DNA from: Bacillota bacterium
Lineage (GTDB): Bacteria; Bacillota; Negativicutes; Sporomusales; Sporomusaceae
Length of the DNA stretch: 35,498 nt
Reading direction: 5' to 3'
NCBI GenBank assembly: GCA_017889705.1
Contig: JAGGAB010000037.1
Span: forward strand, 1-35,498
The stretch's first letter is position 1. Every line of letters starts with the position of its first letter. Position numbers and translations under genes: made by a program. Positions 1 to 10,436 of the stretch are shown here, in pieces. Below the pieces are notes generated by a model that did not search any database, was not told the origin of the DNA, and saw nothing but the letters and a program-made list of their open reading frames with translations.

Positions 1-197
1 TGGCTCTTAAAATTTAAAGAAATTATTTAAAGTGCTCATTGAGCACCGCACATCTGGCTTTTATGATGCATTACTTACATTGTTCAGTTTTCAGGGAACG
101 ACGTGCACGGATGCACTAGTGTCACGGACGTACCATGGATGGTACGCTTTGTCCGGGAACGGTGTTTTTTTCTTGCCAATCGCATCGCAGCGACAGC
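1..197 (-). other. Structured leader, probably of an rRNA operon beyond the left edge
   Basis: This is the transcript downstream of the two promoters at 204-232 and 300-329, running off the window. On the minus strand it contains short hairpins (arms 129-134/141-146 and 103-107/112-116) and, at 81-100, a block reading CGTTCCCTGAAAACTGAACA. Blocks like TTGAAAACTGAACA are common just before 16S or 23S rRNA in Firmicutes. No mature rRNA is inside the window, so the identity of the transcript is inference from promoter strength and this leader motif. Confidence 0.55.
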
Positions 198-203
198 TTT
201 TAT

Positions 204-232
204 ATATTAGCACGTTTATCTCATCGTGTCAA
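204..232 (-). promoter_or_regulatory. Promoter P2, sigma-A type, extended -10
   Basis: On the minus strand a perfect TTGACA (227-232) lies 17 nt upstream of TAATAT (204-209), which is preceded by TGC, an extended -10 element. It repeats the architecture of the promoter about 95 bp upstream. Such tandem near-consensus promoters are typical of rRNA operons. Confidence 0.75.
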
Positions 233-299
233 CATAACATTTTCTAACAACTATCGATGCGCTTTGGAATATTTTGTCGCGTCTAGCGGCGACTTATTT

Positions 300-329
300 A
301 TATTAGCATATCCATTTATTAAATGTCAA
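300..329 (-). promoter_or_regulatory. Promoter P1, sigma-A type, extended -10
   Basis: Minus-strand TTGACA (324-329), 18-nt spacer, TGC-TAATAT (-10 at 300-305). It is the upstream member of a tandem pair directed to the left edge of the window and lies just downstream of the presumed ppdK terminator. Confidence 0.75.
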
Positions 330-358
330 CACACTAATTCATTGTTAATATAAGGAAA

Positions 359-405
359 GAAGTGCACCCCGGAGACTAGTACCAGCCACCCACAGGGCGC
401 ACTTC
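359..405 (-). terminator. Probable terminator of ppsR-ppdK
   Basis: A perfect 7-bp stem (GAAGTGC 359-365 with GCACTTC 399-405), extended inward by CCC/GGG around a long loop, lies about 40 nt downstream of the ppdK stop. On the minus strand it is followed by a pyrimidine-rich stretch (TTTCCTTATATT) instead of a clean U-tract, so termination may be imperfect. Confidence 0.45.
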
Positions 406-443
406 CTGCTTACGTTCTGTTGTTGGTTAAATACTAGCTTACT

Positions 444-3101
444 TTACCTTGTTCCGATAACCTCACCGTCACTTATAGCGGCCTGGGCAGCCGCAAGTCT
501 GGCTAATGGCACGCGATAAGGCGAGCAGCTAACAAAGTTCAATCCTATCTCGTGGCAGAACTTGACTGAGCTAGGTTCACCACCATGTTCGCCGCAAATA
601 CCAATCTCCAGATTCGGACGAACTGACCTGCCGCCTTCTACAGCCAGGCGCATCAGCTTGCCAACCCCTTTTTGATCAATAGCAATAAAGGGATTTTCTT
701 TTAATATTTTACGTTCCAGGTAATGCGGCAAGAATTTTCCTTCCGCATCATCACGGCTAAAGCCAAGTGTAGTCTGGGTTAAGTCATTGGTTCCAAAACT
801 GAAGAAGTCACAGAACTCGGCCAGTTCGTCAGCCAACAGAGCGGCTCTCGGCATTTCGATCATAGTACCGATCGAGTAATGGAAATTTACATTAGCTGCT
901 TTCATGGTTGCTGCAGCAATTCTTTCAATCCGTTCTCTGAAAAACTTCATTTCATTTACATCAATGGTTAACGGAATTTCTACTTCCGGCAGCACTTTAT
1001 AACCCTCTTGGGTAAGTTTGACAGCCGCATTAAAGATAGCTTGCATTTGCATTTCATAAATTTCCGGGAAGGTTATGCCTAGGCGGCAGCCACGATGTCC
1101 GAGCATGGGGTTAAATTCATGCAAAGCCCGCACCTTTTTAAGAAGTTGTAGTTTTTCTTCCAGCAAGCCTGGCTCTTTACCTGTTGTCTTTAGCTGGGTT
1201 GTTTCAACAAGCAGTTCTTCCAGACTTGGCAGAAACTCATGCAGGGGTGGATCTAACAGTCGGATAGTGACCGGAAATCCCTCCATAGCCTGCAGTATTC
1301 CATAGAAGTCACCTTCTTGCATCGGCAGCAGATGCGCCAATGCCTCTTGGCGCTCTTCCAGGGTTTCCGCCAAAATCATTTGTTGCACATAAGGCAATCT
1401 GTCCTGCTGCATAAACATATGCTCTGTTCTGACAAGGCCAATGCCAACAGCGCCGAAATCTCTGGCCTTTTTAGCATCCTCAGGAGTGTCTGCATTTGCT
1501 CTAATACCCAAGCGTTTAAACTCATCTGCCCACTCTAACAGAGAGTTGTATTCTTTGGATAACTCCGGATCTTTCATGGGAACTGCACCTAAAATAACCC
1601 GTCCGGTAGATCCATCAATTGAAACAAGTTCACCTTTTTTAAGGATTTTATCACCAACGCTAAATTCTTGGTTAGCATAGTCAATGCGAATGGCTTCACA
1701 ACCACACACGCAAGGCTTACCCATTCCCCGAGCAACTACTGCTGCATGGCTGGTCATGCCGCCTCTGCTGGTCAAAATACCTTGTGCTGCAACAATCCCG
1801 TGAATGTCATCAGGAGTTGTTTCTGTACGTACCAGCAATACTTTTTTGCCAGCTTTGCCCATAATCTCGGCTTCATCAGCATCAAAGACAACCGTTCCTG
1901 ATGCCGCCCCCGGTGATGCAGGCAAGCCTTTGGCCACAACCTCCAATTCAGCCGAGCTGTCAATCTGGCGGTGCAGCAGTTGATCCAATTGGCCAGGTTC
2001 AACCAATAGCAGTGCTTCCTGTTTGGTAATCAGGCCTTCCTGTGCCAGTTCAAAAGCAATCCGCACACTGGCCTGCGCAGTTCGTTTACCATTCCGGGTT
2101 TGCAGCATATATAAGCGTCCACGCTCGATGGTGAACTCTATATCTTGCATATTTTTATAATGGCTTTCAAGTAACCGGGCAATCCGGGAGAATTCAGCAA
2201 AAACTTCCGGCATTTCATCCTGAAGCTGCGCTATCGGGCGCGGCGTGCGGATACCGGCAACCACATCTTCGCCTTGCGCATTGGTCAAAAACTCACCATA
2301 TAACAGGTTTTCTCCGGTTGAAGGGTTACGGGTAAAGGCCACGCCTGTACCGGAATCATTGCCCATATTGCCAAATACCATGGATTGAACATTTACGGCT
2401 GTACCTAAATCATGGTCAATTTTATTTAAGTTCCGATATACAATGGCTCTGTCATTATTCCAGGAGTGGAATACGGCCTCAATTGCCATAGATAATTGTT
2501 CCATCGGACTCTGCGGAAAAGGTTTACCACTCTTGCTTTGTACCAGCTCTTTGTACTTGTCAATAATTGCGCGTAACGATTCCGTGCTTAGTTCTTGGTC
2601 ATATTTCACACCTTGCACATCTTTTTGTCTGTGCAGGATATCTTCAAATTCATATTTAGGGATTTCTAGTACAACATCACTGAACATTTGGATAAAACGA
2701 CGATAGGCATCATAAGCAAATCTGAGATTATTTGTGTTTTCTGCCACAGATTGAACAGTCTCTTCATTAAGCCCCAAATTCAAAATGGTATCCATCATAC
2801 CAGGCATCGAAAACATAGCGCCAGACCGTACTGAAACCAATAACGGGTTTTTCAGATCACCAAACTTTTTATCTGCTTGCTGCTCAACTACAGCAAGATT
2901 ACGTTTAACCTCATCCATAAGTCCATCAGGTAGTTTTTTGCCTGCCCGATAATATTCAGTACAAGCCTCAGTGGTAATTGTCATTCCTGGAGGAACAGGT
3001 AACCCAATGTTCGTCATTTCCGCTAGGTTAGCGCCTTTACCTCCCAGCAACGCTTTCATATCAGCTTTACCTTCTTTAAATAAGTAAACAAATTTAGCCA
3101 T
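444..3101 (-). CDS. ppdK: Pyruvate, phosphate dikinase
   Basis: Cytoplasmic enzyme that interconverts pyruvate + ATP + Pi and PEP + AMP + PPi. The 885 residues match the usual length. Seen: N-terminal nucleotide-binding domain (GGKGANLAEM near 21-30), a swivelling phosphohistidine domain with GGMTSHAAVVARG near 447-459 (catalytic His452, with Thr450 as the expected regulatory phosphorylation site), and a C-terminal PEP/pyruvate barrel (GLVRTEHMFM; GICGEHGGEP near the end, with the catalytic Cys). The ATG overlaps the stop of the upstream regulatory gene by 8 nt and follows an AAGGGG Shine-Dalgarno. The pairing with its dedicated regulator supports a role in reversible PEP/pyruvate metabolism. 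Confidence 0.97.
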   Translation of the reverse strand: MAKFVYLFKEGKADMKALLGGKGANLAEMTNIGLPVPPGMTITTEACTEYYRAGKKLPDGLMDEVKRNLAVVEQQADKKFGDLKNPLLVSVRSGAMFSMPGMMDTILNLGLNEETVQSVAENTNNLRFAYDAYRRFIQMFSDVVLEIPKYEFEDILHRQKDVQGVKYDQELSTESLRAIIDKYKELVQSKSGKPFPQSPMEQLSMAIEAVFHSWNNDRAIVYRNLNKIDHDLGTAVNVQSMVFGNMGNDSGTGVAFTRNPSTGENLLYGEFLTNAQGEDVVAGIRTPRPIAQLQDEMPEVFAEFSRIARLLESHYKNMQDIEFTIERGRLYMLQTRNGKRTAQASVRIAFELAQEGLITKQEALLLVEPGQLDQLLHRQIDSSAELEVVAKGLPASPGAASGTVVFDADEAEIMGKAGKKVLLVRTETTPDDIHGIVAAQGILTSRGGMTSHAAVVARGMGKPCVCGCEAIRIDYANQEFSVGDKILKKGELVSIDGSTGRVILGAVPMKDPELSKEYNSLLEWADEFKRLGIRANADTPEDAKKARDFGAVGIGLVRTEHMFMQQDRLPYVQQMILAETLEERQEALAHLLPMQEGDFYGILQAMEGFPVTIRLLDPPLHEFLPSLEELLVETTQLKTTGKEPGLLEEKLQLLKKVRALHEFNPMLGHRGCRLGITFPEIYEMQMQAIFNAAVKLTQEGYKVLPEVEIPLTIDVNEMKFFRERIERIAAATMKAANVNFHYSIGTMIEMPRAALLADELAEFCDFFSFGTNDLTQTTLGFSRDDAEGKFLPHYLERKILKENPFIAIDQKGVGKLMRLAVEGGRSVRPNLEIGICGEHGGEPSSVKFCHEIGLNFVSCSPYRVPLARLAAAQAAISDGEVIGTR

Positions 3102-3930
3102 TTGTCATTACCCCTTTCCGATAGATATCCAGCACATAGGCCGCCGTTTCTTCCACGGATTTATTAGTTACGTCAATAACAGTACATCCAAGCTTGCGCA
3201 TCATCGTCCAGGCATACTCATATTCTGCCGATATTCTCTCCATATTCACATAGTCACTCTCTGTAGACAAACCCATTATCCTTAATCTCTGTTTGCGTAT
3301 CTCTTGAAGAATTGTGGGGTTGATGGTTAATCCTATTATTTTATTTTTTGGTAAAGCGAAAAGTTCATCTGGCAGCGATGCTTCCATAACAAGAGGTACA
3401 TTGGCGGCTTTAATACCCTTATGGGCTAAATACATACACAGCGGCGTTTTCGATGTTCGGGATATTCCGACTATTACTAAGTCCGCCTTACTAAGTCCTC
3501 GCGGATCTTTGCCATCGTCATATTTTACAGCAAACTCAACGGCTTCTACCTTAGCAAAATATTCTTTATCAACTTTCCTAATAAGGCCAGGCTCATTGCG
3601 CGGCAATAAACCAGTAATGTTTTGCAGCGCTGCAATGACCGGATACATAATGTCAACACTGATTATGCCAAGTTCAGCTGCTTTTGTTTCCAGGCATTCT
3701 TTTAAATCCTGACGAACCAAGGTATACACCACAGCAGCGCCTACTTGCGCAGCCTCGTTTAGGATAGCCTCGAGTTCGTTGGCGGAAGTTAGGTGAGGTT
3801 TGCGTTTAAAACTCAGTTCGGCCCCCGCAAATTGACTGGCGGCTGCTCTCACTACAAGTTCTGCAGTTTCGCCGATGGAATCAGATATAATATATACTGT
3901 TGGCTTGCTGCCTAGCGGACGTGTAACCAT
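3094..3930 (-). CDS. ppsR: PPDK regulatory protein (bifunctional kinase/pyrophosphorylase, DUF299)
   Basis: Switches PPDK off by ADP-dependent phosphorylation of its active-site threonine and on again by Pi-dependent dephosphorylation. The 278-residue length fits the family. Seen: N-terminal SDSIGETAE (16-24), shared by this family, and the P-loop-like GISRTSKT at 155-162 followed by PLCMYLA. The ATG follows a good GGGAGG site. It overlaps ppdK (3' side), so the regulator and its substrate enzyme are translationally coupled. The enzyme family acts on either PPDK or PEP synthase; the neighbour makes PPDK the likely target here. Confidence 0.95.
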   Translation of the reverse strand: MVTRPLGSKPTVYIISDSIGETAELVVRAAASQFAGAELSFKRKPHLTSANELEAILNEAAQVGAAVVYTLVRQDLKECLETKAAELGIISVDIMYPVIAALQNITGLLPRNEPGLIRKVDKEYFAKVEAVEFAVKYDDGKDPRGLSKADLVIVGISRTSKTPLCMYLAHKGIKAANVPLVMEASLPDELFALPKNKIIGLTINPTILQEIRKQRLRIMGLSTESDYVNMERISAEYEYAWTMMRKLGCTVIDVTNKSVEETAAYVLDIYRKGVMTNG

Positions 3931-4034
3931 TTCTCCCTCCCGTTGCCTTATTATTCATTTTGCCTATCACATTATCTAATTATATATATCATTCAAAGAT
4001 AAAATACCGTTTATCCACCTCCACTCACTTATAT

Positions 4035-4063
4035 ATGCTATACTGAATATCTTTAAGTGTCAA
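4035..4063 (-). promoter_or_regulatory. Candidate promoter for ppsR-ppdK
   Basis: Minus-strand TTGACA (4058-4063), 17-nt spacer and TAGCAT (4035-4040) lie about 105 nt before the ppsR start. The -35 is perfect; the -10 has two departures from TATAAT. No other match as good was seen between 3931 and 4227; the rest of that AT-rich spacer shows no feature I can name. Confidence 0.5.
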
Positions 4064-4227
4064 TTAGTATATTCTATTCGCTAATTATTCAACGTTAATT
4101 CTGTTATTCCTTCCTTATAGTAAAAAAAAACTATGGACATAAGTGCTATCCCTAGTTTTCGTATACTTGATTATTCCCATACAGAATTCTCAGCTACATA
4201 TTCGGTTATCGTTATATCCACTGCGTA

Positions 4228-4452
4228 TTATGATAATGCCACTTTTGCATCAAACAAAGAAATATATCCACATTTACTGCAGGTCATATACATGCACCGT
4301 ATATTTGTTACTTCACCGTCTTGCTGATCTTTTATTGGTATATCAACAAAACTATTTTGACGGGTTATCACCTGACTAGCTCTACATATTGGGCAACTCA
4401 AATCGGCTTTTTTATCTAGCAAGCGTTCAATTATTTTGTCTTGTAAATCCAC
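4228..4452 (-). CDS. Small zinc-ribbon protein of unknown function
   Basis: About 74 residues with two knuckles, CPIC and CSKCG, about 32 residues apart: a probable four-cysteine zinc ribbon. The N-terminal part is charged and probably helical. A longer reading starts at ATG 4473, but nothing like a Shine-Dalgarno precedes it. AGGAG lies inside that extension, 8 nt before an in-frame GTG at 4452, so I chose the GTG. Many small Firmicutes zinc-ribbon proteins look like this and have no assigned role; nucleic-acid binding is possible but unproven. It is a monocistronic gene between ppsR and guaA. Confidence 0.65.
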   Translation of the reverse strand: MDLQDKIIERLLDKKADLSCPICRASQVITRQNSFVDIPIKDQQDGEVTNIRCMYMTCSKCGYISLFDAKVALS

Positions 4453-4784
4453 ATCCGTATCTCCTCTTGTCATTTTTTAAACCATTCGCCAAAAACTGGG
4501 TAATCCCTGCATTTTCTGCAAATGACAAATACGCCAAAACTTTACTACTGCAGTGTATCTGCTCTGTGCCTACTATCACGGCGCCATTTTATCCACAATG
4601 CTTTAATCCAATATTTTATAAATATGTTACAACTATAATGTTATAAACATATTTGTGTCATATTGGACACTAATAGATATCAGTATTTAGAAACTAACAC
4701 AGCTATCGAAAAATACGTGACTTGTCTTGTTACGCAAAAAATCCTGCAAACCTTGTATAACCAAGGCTTGCAGGATTTTCTATT
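4453..4784. other. Intergenic region upstream of the zinc-ribbon gene
   Basis: AT-rich spacer. Its left part (4453-4480) is the ribosome-binding region of the zinc-ribbon gene. At 4620-4654 there is a 9-bp perfect inverted repeat (AAATATGTT and AACATATTT, 17 nt apart) that could be an operator. One isolated consensus DnaA box (TTATCCACA) is at 4589-4597. The right end is the guaA terminator. No clear consensus promoter or further gene was seen. Confidence 0.4.
4738..4780 (-). terminator. Terminator of guaA
   Basis: Strong hairpin: AATCCTGCAA and CCTTG pair with CAAGG and TTGCAGGATT around a short loop. It lies immediately beyond the guaA stop codon and is followed on the minus strand by TTTTTT. 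The T-rich other flank could let it also act on plus-strand transcripts. Confidence 0.88.
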
Positions 4785-6326
4785 TTATTCCCACTCAATA
4801 GTAGATGGTGGTTTTGAGGTAATATCATACACAATACGGTTAACTCCTTTGACCTCGTTGACAATGCGCCGTGAAATGGCGTCAAGCACTTCGTAAGGAA
4901 GCCGTACCCAGTCGGCGGTCATACCGTCTTCGCTTTCTACGATTCTAAGGCCAACCGTGTAGGCATATGTCCGTTCGTCACCCATAACCCCAACACTTTT
5001 CATGGCAGGCAATACGGCAAACGACTGCCAAATCTTACGGTACAGGCCGGCTGCCTTGATTTCCTGATATACAATGGAATCGGCTTCACGCAGGATTTCC
5101 AAACGTTCTTCCGTAATCTCGCCAATAATTCGAATAGCAAGTCCCGGACCTGGGAATGGCTGACGATACACGATCTCTTCTGATAAGTCGATTTCTAGAC
5201 CTAGCGCCCGAACTTCATCTTTAAACAAGTCTCTGAGAGGCTCGATAAGTTCAAACTTCATATCTTCCGGCAAACCACCAACATTGTGATGGCTTTTGAT
5301 AACAGCAGCGGTTGCTGTTCCGCTTTCAATAACATCCGGATAGAGTGTCCCTTGAACCAAATAGTCGATATCACCAAGCTTGGCTGATTCTACTTCAAAT
5401 ACGCGAATAAACTCTTCACCGATAATTTTCCGTTTTTGTTCAGGCTCAGTTACGCCTTCCAAGCGTTTCATGAAGCGATCAACAGCATCTACATATACCA
5501 GATTCATTTTAAAGCCGTCACGGAAAGTTTTTACCACCTGCTCAGCTTCGCCTTTACGCAAGAAGCCATGATTAACAAATACACAGGTTAATTGATCGCC
5601 AATCGCCCGGTGCACCAATACGGCCGCAACCGAGGAATCTACACCGCCGCTCAGTGCGCACAGTACACGTTTATTGCCAACCTGAGCCCGAATCTTGGCA
5701 ACAGCCTGGTCAACAAAAGAACCCATATTCCAATTGCCTTTGCAGTTACAGGTGTCAAATAAGAAATTCTTCAGCATCTGCATACCTTCAGGCGTATGTA
5801 CTACCTCTGGATGAAATTGCACGCCATAAATCTGACGCTCTTTATTTTCCATAGCTGCTACCGGCGTACTGTTGGTATGGGCGGTGACAGTAAAACCTGT
5901 CGGCGGTTCAGCAATATAATCGCCATGACTCATCCACACCTGCGTTTCGGCACTAACGCCAGTAAACACCCCATCATTTTTATCAACCACAAGTTTGGTA
6001 TTACCATATTCCCGCGAATCAGCATGCGCAACTTTGCCGCCAAGAGTATGGGCTGTCAACTGCATACCATAACAGATACCCATAATCGGCAGATTAATTT
6101 CAAATACCTTAGGATCACATTTAGGCGCACCGTCACCGTAAACGCTGGATGGCCCACCGGAAAAAACAATCCCCTTCGGAGCCAGTTGACGAATTTTTTC
6201 GATACTGGTATTAAAAGGGACAATTTCGCAGTATACACCACATTCACGGATTCGTCTGGCAATTAGCTGACTATACTGGCCGCCAAAATCCATAACCAAA
6301 ATCATTTCTTGCTTTTCTGTCGTCAT
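4785..6326 (-). CDS. guaA: GMP synthase (glutamine-hydrolysing)
   Basis: Converts XMP to GMP using ATP and glutamine, the last step of guanine nucleotide synthesis. The 513 residues fit the family. Seen: class I glutamine amidotransferase domain with the nucleophile in GICYGMQL (Cys85) and partner HPEVVHT; PP-loop ATPase signature [10 protein letters not shown]; dimerisation domain ending [13 protein letters not shown], the classic GuaA C-terminus. The start is the ATG at 6326, preceded by GGAGGT at 8 nt; an in-frame TTG 33 nt further upstream has no such site. I saw no purine riboswitch in the short leader. Confidence 0.97.
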   Translation of the reverse strand: MTTEKQEMILVMDFGGQYSQLIARRIRECGVYCEIVPFNTSIEKIRQLAPKGIVFSGGPSSVYGDGAPKCDPKVFEINLPIMGICYGMQLTAHTLGGKVAHADSREYGNTKLVVDKNDGVFTGVSAETQVWMSHGDYIAEPPTGFTVTAHTNSTPVAAMENKERQIYGVQFHPEVVHTPEGMQMLKNFLFDTCNCKGNWNMGSFVDQAVAKIRAQVGNKRVLCALSGGVDSSVAAVLVHRAIGDQLTCVFVNHGFLRKGEAEQVVKTFRDGFKMNLVYVDAVDRFMKRLEGVTEPEQKRKIIGEEFIRVFEVESAKLGDIDYLVQGTLYPDVIESGTATAAVIKSHHNVGGLPEDMKFELIEPLRDLFKDEVRALGLEIDLSEEIVYRQPFPGPGLAIRIIGEITEERLEILREADSIVYQEIKAAGLYRKIWQSFAVLPAMKSVGVMGDERTYAYTVGLRIVESEDGMTADWVRLPYEVLDAISRRIVNEVKGVNRIVYDITSKPPSTIEWE

Positions 6327-6451
6327 ATATAGAGACCTCCACCTCAGATAGTTAAGCAAAATTAGTTATCGGCATAAGTCTGGGACTTTATGCAATCTCA
6401 TCAATTTCGCCATATATCGTCAAATTCCTGCCGCCAAAATGAATTAAGTGC

Positions 6452-6486
6452 AAAAAAATAAGATTGCTGCCCTGGCGCAGCAATCT
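6452..6486 (-). terminator. Terminator of the polysaccharide deacetylase gene
   Basis: Stem AGATTGCTG (6461-6469) with CAGCAATCT (6478-6486), and on the minus strand a T-rich tail (TTATTTTTTT). It lies 6 nt beyond the stop codon at 6493 and separates the gene from guaA. Confidence 0.85.
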
Positions 6487-6492
6487 CTTTGC

Positions 6493-7233
6493 CTAGTGAC
6501 GCTGTATTCCCTGTTCACTGTACTTTTCCAATAATTCTCCTACCGTAACAAAACTATAGCCTTCGGCTTTCATTTTCTCAATAAGAATTGGCAGCGCGTC
6601 AGCAGTCTGTACCGGCGTATCTGAGGCATGCATGAGAATAATCGCCCCTGGTTTCAGGCGTTTCATAACTCTTTCAACAATGGCATCCCGCCCGGGGTTT
6701 TTCCAGTCGAGGGAATCCACATTCCAAATAATTGTTTTGTAGCCCAGTTCATCAGTGGCTTTTAATGATTTTTGGCTATAATGTCCGTTAGGCGGCCGCA
6801 ATAAGTGCGGCTCTACTCCGGTTACTTCCTTTATTTGCTCATGAGCTTTCGTAATATCTTCTTTTACCCATTCTGGTGACATATCGCCATAGTTTTCATG
6901 CCGGTACCCATGGCTGGCGATCTCATGTCCGTCTTGGGCTATACGTTGCGCAACCTCAGGATACTTTTTTGACCATGGTCCCATGATAAAGAAGGTCGAG
7001 TGAATACTGTTTTTTTGCAAGGTATCTAAAATTGAAGGCGTAAATTTATTGCCCCAGGAATGATCAAAGGTAAGTGCCACCACTTTTTGGTCAGTACGAG
7101 TCCCGGCAATAGCTATCGGCCCACCGGAAATTACGGTGGCAACTTGCACATACATAGCCGATATCGCAAACAACCCAACAATACTATAGAAAATATTGCG
7201 GTGATGAAATAGGCGATGCAAGCTAATAATCAT
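6493..7233 (-). CDS. Polysaccharide deacetylase, PdaB/YbaN-like
   Basis: NodB-type carbohydrate deacetylase, 246 residues, with one N-terminal membrane segment (about 14-37), so probably anchored and facing outside. Seen: LTFDHSWG (55-61; Asp57 in the catalytic motif, in the TFDxSWG form typical of PdaB instead of TFDDGP), SHGYRH (metal ligands His108 and His112), RPPNGHY, and a C-terminal leucine/histidine motif (ILMHASD). In Bacillus, PdaB is needed late in sporulation for spore cortex stability; the same job is inferred here from other spore genes in the window. The ATG at 7233 follows a GGAGGGAGGGGG stretch, favouring it over an in-frame codon 39 nt upstream. Confidence 0.88.
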   Translation of the reverse strand: MIISLHRLFHHRNIFYSIVGLFAISAMYVQVATVISGGPIAIAGTRTDQKVVALTFDHSWGNKFTPSILDTLQKNSIHSTFFIMGPWSKKYPEVAQRIAQDGHEIASHGYRHENYGDMSPEWVKEDITKAHEQIKEVTGVEPHLLRPPNGHYSQKSLKATDELGYKTIIWNVDSLDWKNPGRDAIVERVMKRLKPGAIILMHASDTPVQTADALPILIEKMKAEGYSFVTVGELLEKYSEQGIQRH

Positions 7234-7350
7234 AGATCCCCCTCCCTCCGCAGTACAATAGTATGTATGCATCAGGCAGGATGATTATGCTTAGGTTCTT
7301 ATAGGCCAATATAATCAAATAACTTTGAAACTATTGCTTGACCAGTCTGA

Positions 7351-8052
7351 TTACTTAACCACAGTATACCGCAACAGTACTTTGTTATGATCCTCTGTCC
7401 TCATATAATCCAGGCCAATCCGGTTGACCCGAATTCCAATCCCAACGGTATCGGCTCCCCCGAAGAGATCAATCTGCGGTCTGCGCTTTTGTACGGTTAA
7501 CTCTGCCAATCTCTTATTAAGCACTTTGGTATCATTTTCTCTTTGCAACGCAACTTCTTTATTTACTAAATCGGTTACATCAATAGTAGCTGCGGAATTA
7601 ATTTCACCTGTGAGTTTTCCTTGTTCAAACTTTGTTTTTTCCCCTGTTATACCCTGCATTTCAAACAGCTGATTGTTATACTTCATATAAAGCGCCGGCG
7701 CCGGAACAGTTAACTCAACATCGGTCTTCTCCTGAACAGCAGTCGTCTGACCGGTACTATCCCGGTAAATAATCGTTTCTTTAGGCACATAAGCCATTTG
7801 CGTAACTGTTTTAGTCTCAGTTTTAATCACAGGAGGTTTCTGCCTTTCTGTGTACAGCAATTGTTCGGTATTGTTTAACTTTTCTTTGACACTAGCCAGT
7901 GCTGCCCGCAAATCCGATATATACCAGGAATGCATTGCCCAGGCACCTAAACCCAGCCCTAAAGAAAATACAAGTACATAAGGTATATATTTTTTCCACC
8001 AGTTGCCGGTCAGCTTGTCGATGATTGAATCAACCACTTCTGAATCGCTCAA
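7351..8052 (-). CDS. Membrane-anchored protein of unknown function
   Basis: 233 residues, not recognised. Seen: a short cytoplasmic N-terminus, one transmembrane helix (about 23-42), a predicted coiled coil (about 48-70), then a soluble, Thr/Val-rich and charged region with a second helical, charged stretch (about 165-195) and a C-terminal part rich in beta-type residues (DLFGGADTVGIGIRVNRIGL). The likely start is TTG, 12 nt after an AGGAG; this spacing is long, so the true start is uncertain. It lies alone between the groEL terminator and the deacetylase gene, with no partner that suggests a role. Confidence 0.7.
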   Translation of the reverse strand: MSDSEVVDSIIDKLTGNWWKKYIPYVLVFSLGLGLGAWAMHSWYISDLRAALASVKEKLNNTEQLLYTERQKPPVIKTETKTVTQMAYVPKETIIYRDSTGQTTAVQEKTDVELTVPAPALYMKYNNQLFEMQGITGEKTKFEQGKLTGEINSAATIDVTDLVNKEVALQRENDTKVLNKRLAELTVQKRRPQIDLFGGADTVGIGIRVNRIGLDYMRTEDHNKVLLRYTVVK

Positions 8053-8088
8053 AATGTATTCACACTCCTATTTATCATCTTCACTATT

Positions 8089-8118
8089 ACTATATTTTGG
8101 CGAGCGATTTCTTGTCAC
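8089..8118 (-). promoter_or_regulatory. Candidate promoter of the 7351-8052 gene
   Basis: Minus-strand GTGACA (8113-8118), 18-nt spacer, TATAGT (8089-8094), about 37 nt before the start codon. One mismatch to each consensus hexamer; the slightly long spacer makes this tentative. Confidence 0.4.
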
Positions 8119-8159
8119 AACTATAAGCAGAAAAGCGTTAACAAATGGAATTGCAAATT

Positions 8160-8210
8160 TTTATTAAAGCAAAAAGGCCGTCTATAAGCTTTTCGCTTAT
8201 AAACGACCTT
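8160..8210 (-). terminator. Terminator of groES-groEL
   Basis: Long hairpin with arms AAGGCCGTCTATAAGC (8174-8189) and GCTTATAAACGACCTT (8195-8210), nearly fully paired, followed on the minus strand by TTTTTGCTTTAA. It lies about 90 nt beyond the groEL stop. Confidence 0.88.
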
Positions 8211-8259
8211 ATTTGTTAAACTATTTATTCTTGCACTAGAGTGTAGCAGCATTTGCAAC

Positions 8260-8299
8260 TTGCCGGAAATCAATCCCTTGTTATAGGGATTATCGGCAA
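8260..8299 (-). other. Hairpin directly after the groEL stop codon
   Basis: TTGCCG (8260-8265) pairs with CGGCAA (8294-8299), and inside it AATCCCT pairs with AGGGATT. There is no U-tract, so it is not a classic terminator. It could be a 3' stabilising structure of the groEL message; this is inference. Confidence 0.45.
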
Positions 8300-8300
8300 A

Positions 8301-9944
<1,644 letters not shown>

Positions 9945-9988
9945 TTATGTATTACCTACCTTTCACTTTATAGTAAAATTGGGTGTTA

Positions 9989-10270
9989 TTAAATTATAGC
10001 CAGGATGTCTCTCTCGCTGATAACGAGGTAATCTTTGCCCTCGACCTTAACTTCGGTGCCAGCATATTTGGAGAAAATAACACTGTCGCCAACTTTAACC
10101 TCAACAGCAACTTTTTGGCCGTTTTCCAGAGTCTTGCCTGTTCCAACAGCTACAACTTTACCTTCTTGAGGCTTCTCCTTAACTGTGTCAGGAAGAACGA
10201 TACCGCTTTTAGTAACTTCCTCCTTTGCCAAAGCTTCAATCACTACTCTGTCGCCTAATGGCTTAATCAT
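9989..10270 (-). CDS. groES: Co-chaperonin GroES (Hsp10)
   Basis: 93-residue lid of the GroEL chamber. Seen: N-terminal [10 protein letters not shown], the mobile loop region with SGIVLPDT that contacts GroEL, and a C-terminal [15 protein letters not shown] strand typical of the family. GGGAGGT lies 7 nt before the ATG. It is the first gene of the groES-groEL operon. Confidence 0.99.
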   Translation of the reverse strand: MIKPLGDRVVIEALAKEEVTKSGIVLPDTVKEKPQEGKVVAVGTGKTLENGQKVAVEVKVGDSVIFSKYAGTEVKVEGKDYLVISERDILAII

Positions 10271-10316
10271 GTAAAGACCTCCCTTTATAGTGTGTTATAT
10301 AGTTTATCGGTTGTTG

Positions 10317-10343
10317 TTAGCACTCACTCAAGACGAGTGCTAA
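10317..10343 (-). promoter_or_regulatory. CIRCE operator (HrcA binding site)
   Basis: Perfect inverted repeat TTAGCACTC-N9-GAGTGCTAA, identical to the CIRCE consensus. It lies directly downstream of the groES -10 element and about 46 nt before the start codon, so bound HrcA would block transcription and be released on heat stress. hrcA itself is not in the window. Confidence 0.97.
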
Positions 10344-10354
10344 TTCCATAATTT

Positions 10355-10383
10355 ATAATATAAAATTCTGCATGAAAAAGCAA
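10355..10383 (-). promoter_or_regulatory. groES-groEL promoter
   Basis: Minus-strand TTGCTT (10378-10383), 17-nt spacer, TATTAT (10355-10360). The -10 ends 11 nt before the CIRCE element, so the operator overlaps or closely follows the start of transcription. Confidence 0.75.
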
Positions 10384-10436
10384 GAGCATTTGCGTAAAAA
10401 TCTATATATTTTTTAAAATTTTTATTGGAAATATAA

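Noticed and set aside
4589..4597. An isolated consensus DnaA box upstream of the zinc-ribbon gene
   Set aside because: A single 9-mer is expected by chance; no further boxes close by.
5796..6266. A 156-codon plus-strand open frame antisense to guaA
   Set aside because: Lies wholly inside the GuaA amidotransferase domain on the opposite strand; no ribosome site and no recognisable protein features.
6327..6492. A purine riboswitch or other leader for guaA
   Set aside because: The short region contains only a ribosome site and the preceding gene's terminator; no purine-aptamer core was seen.
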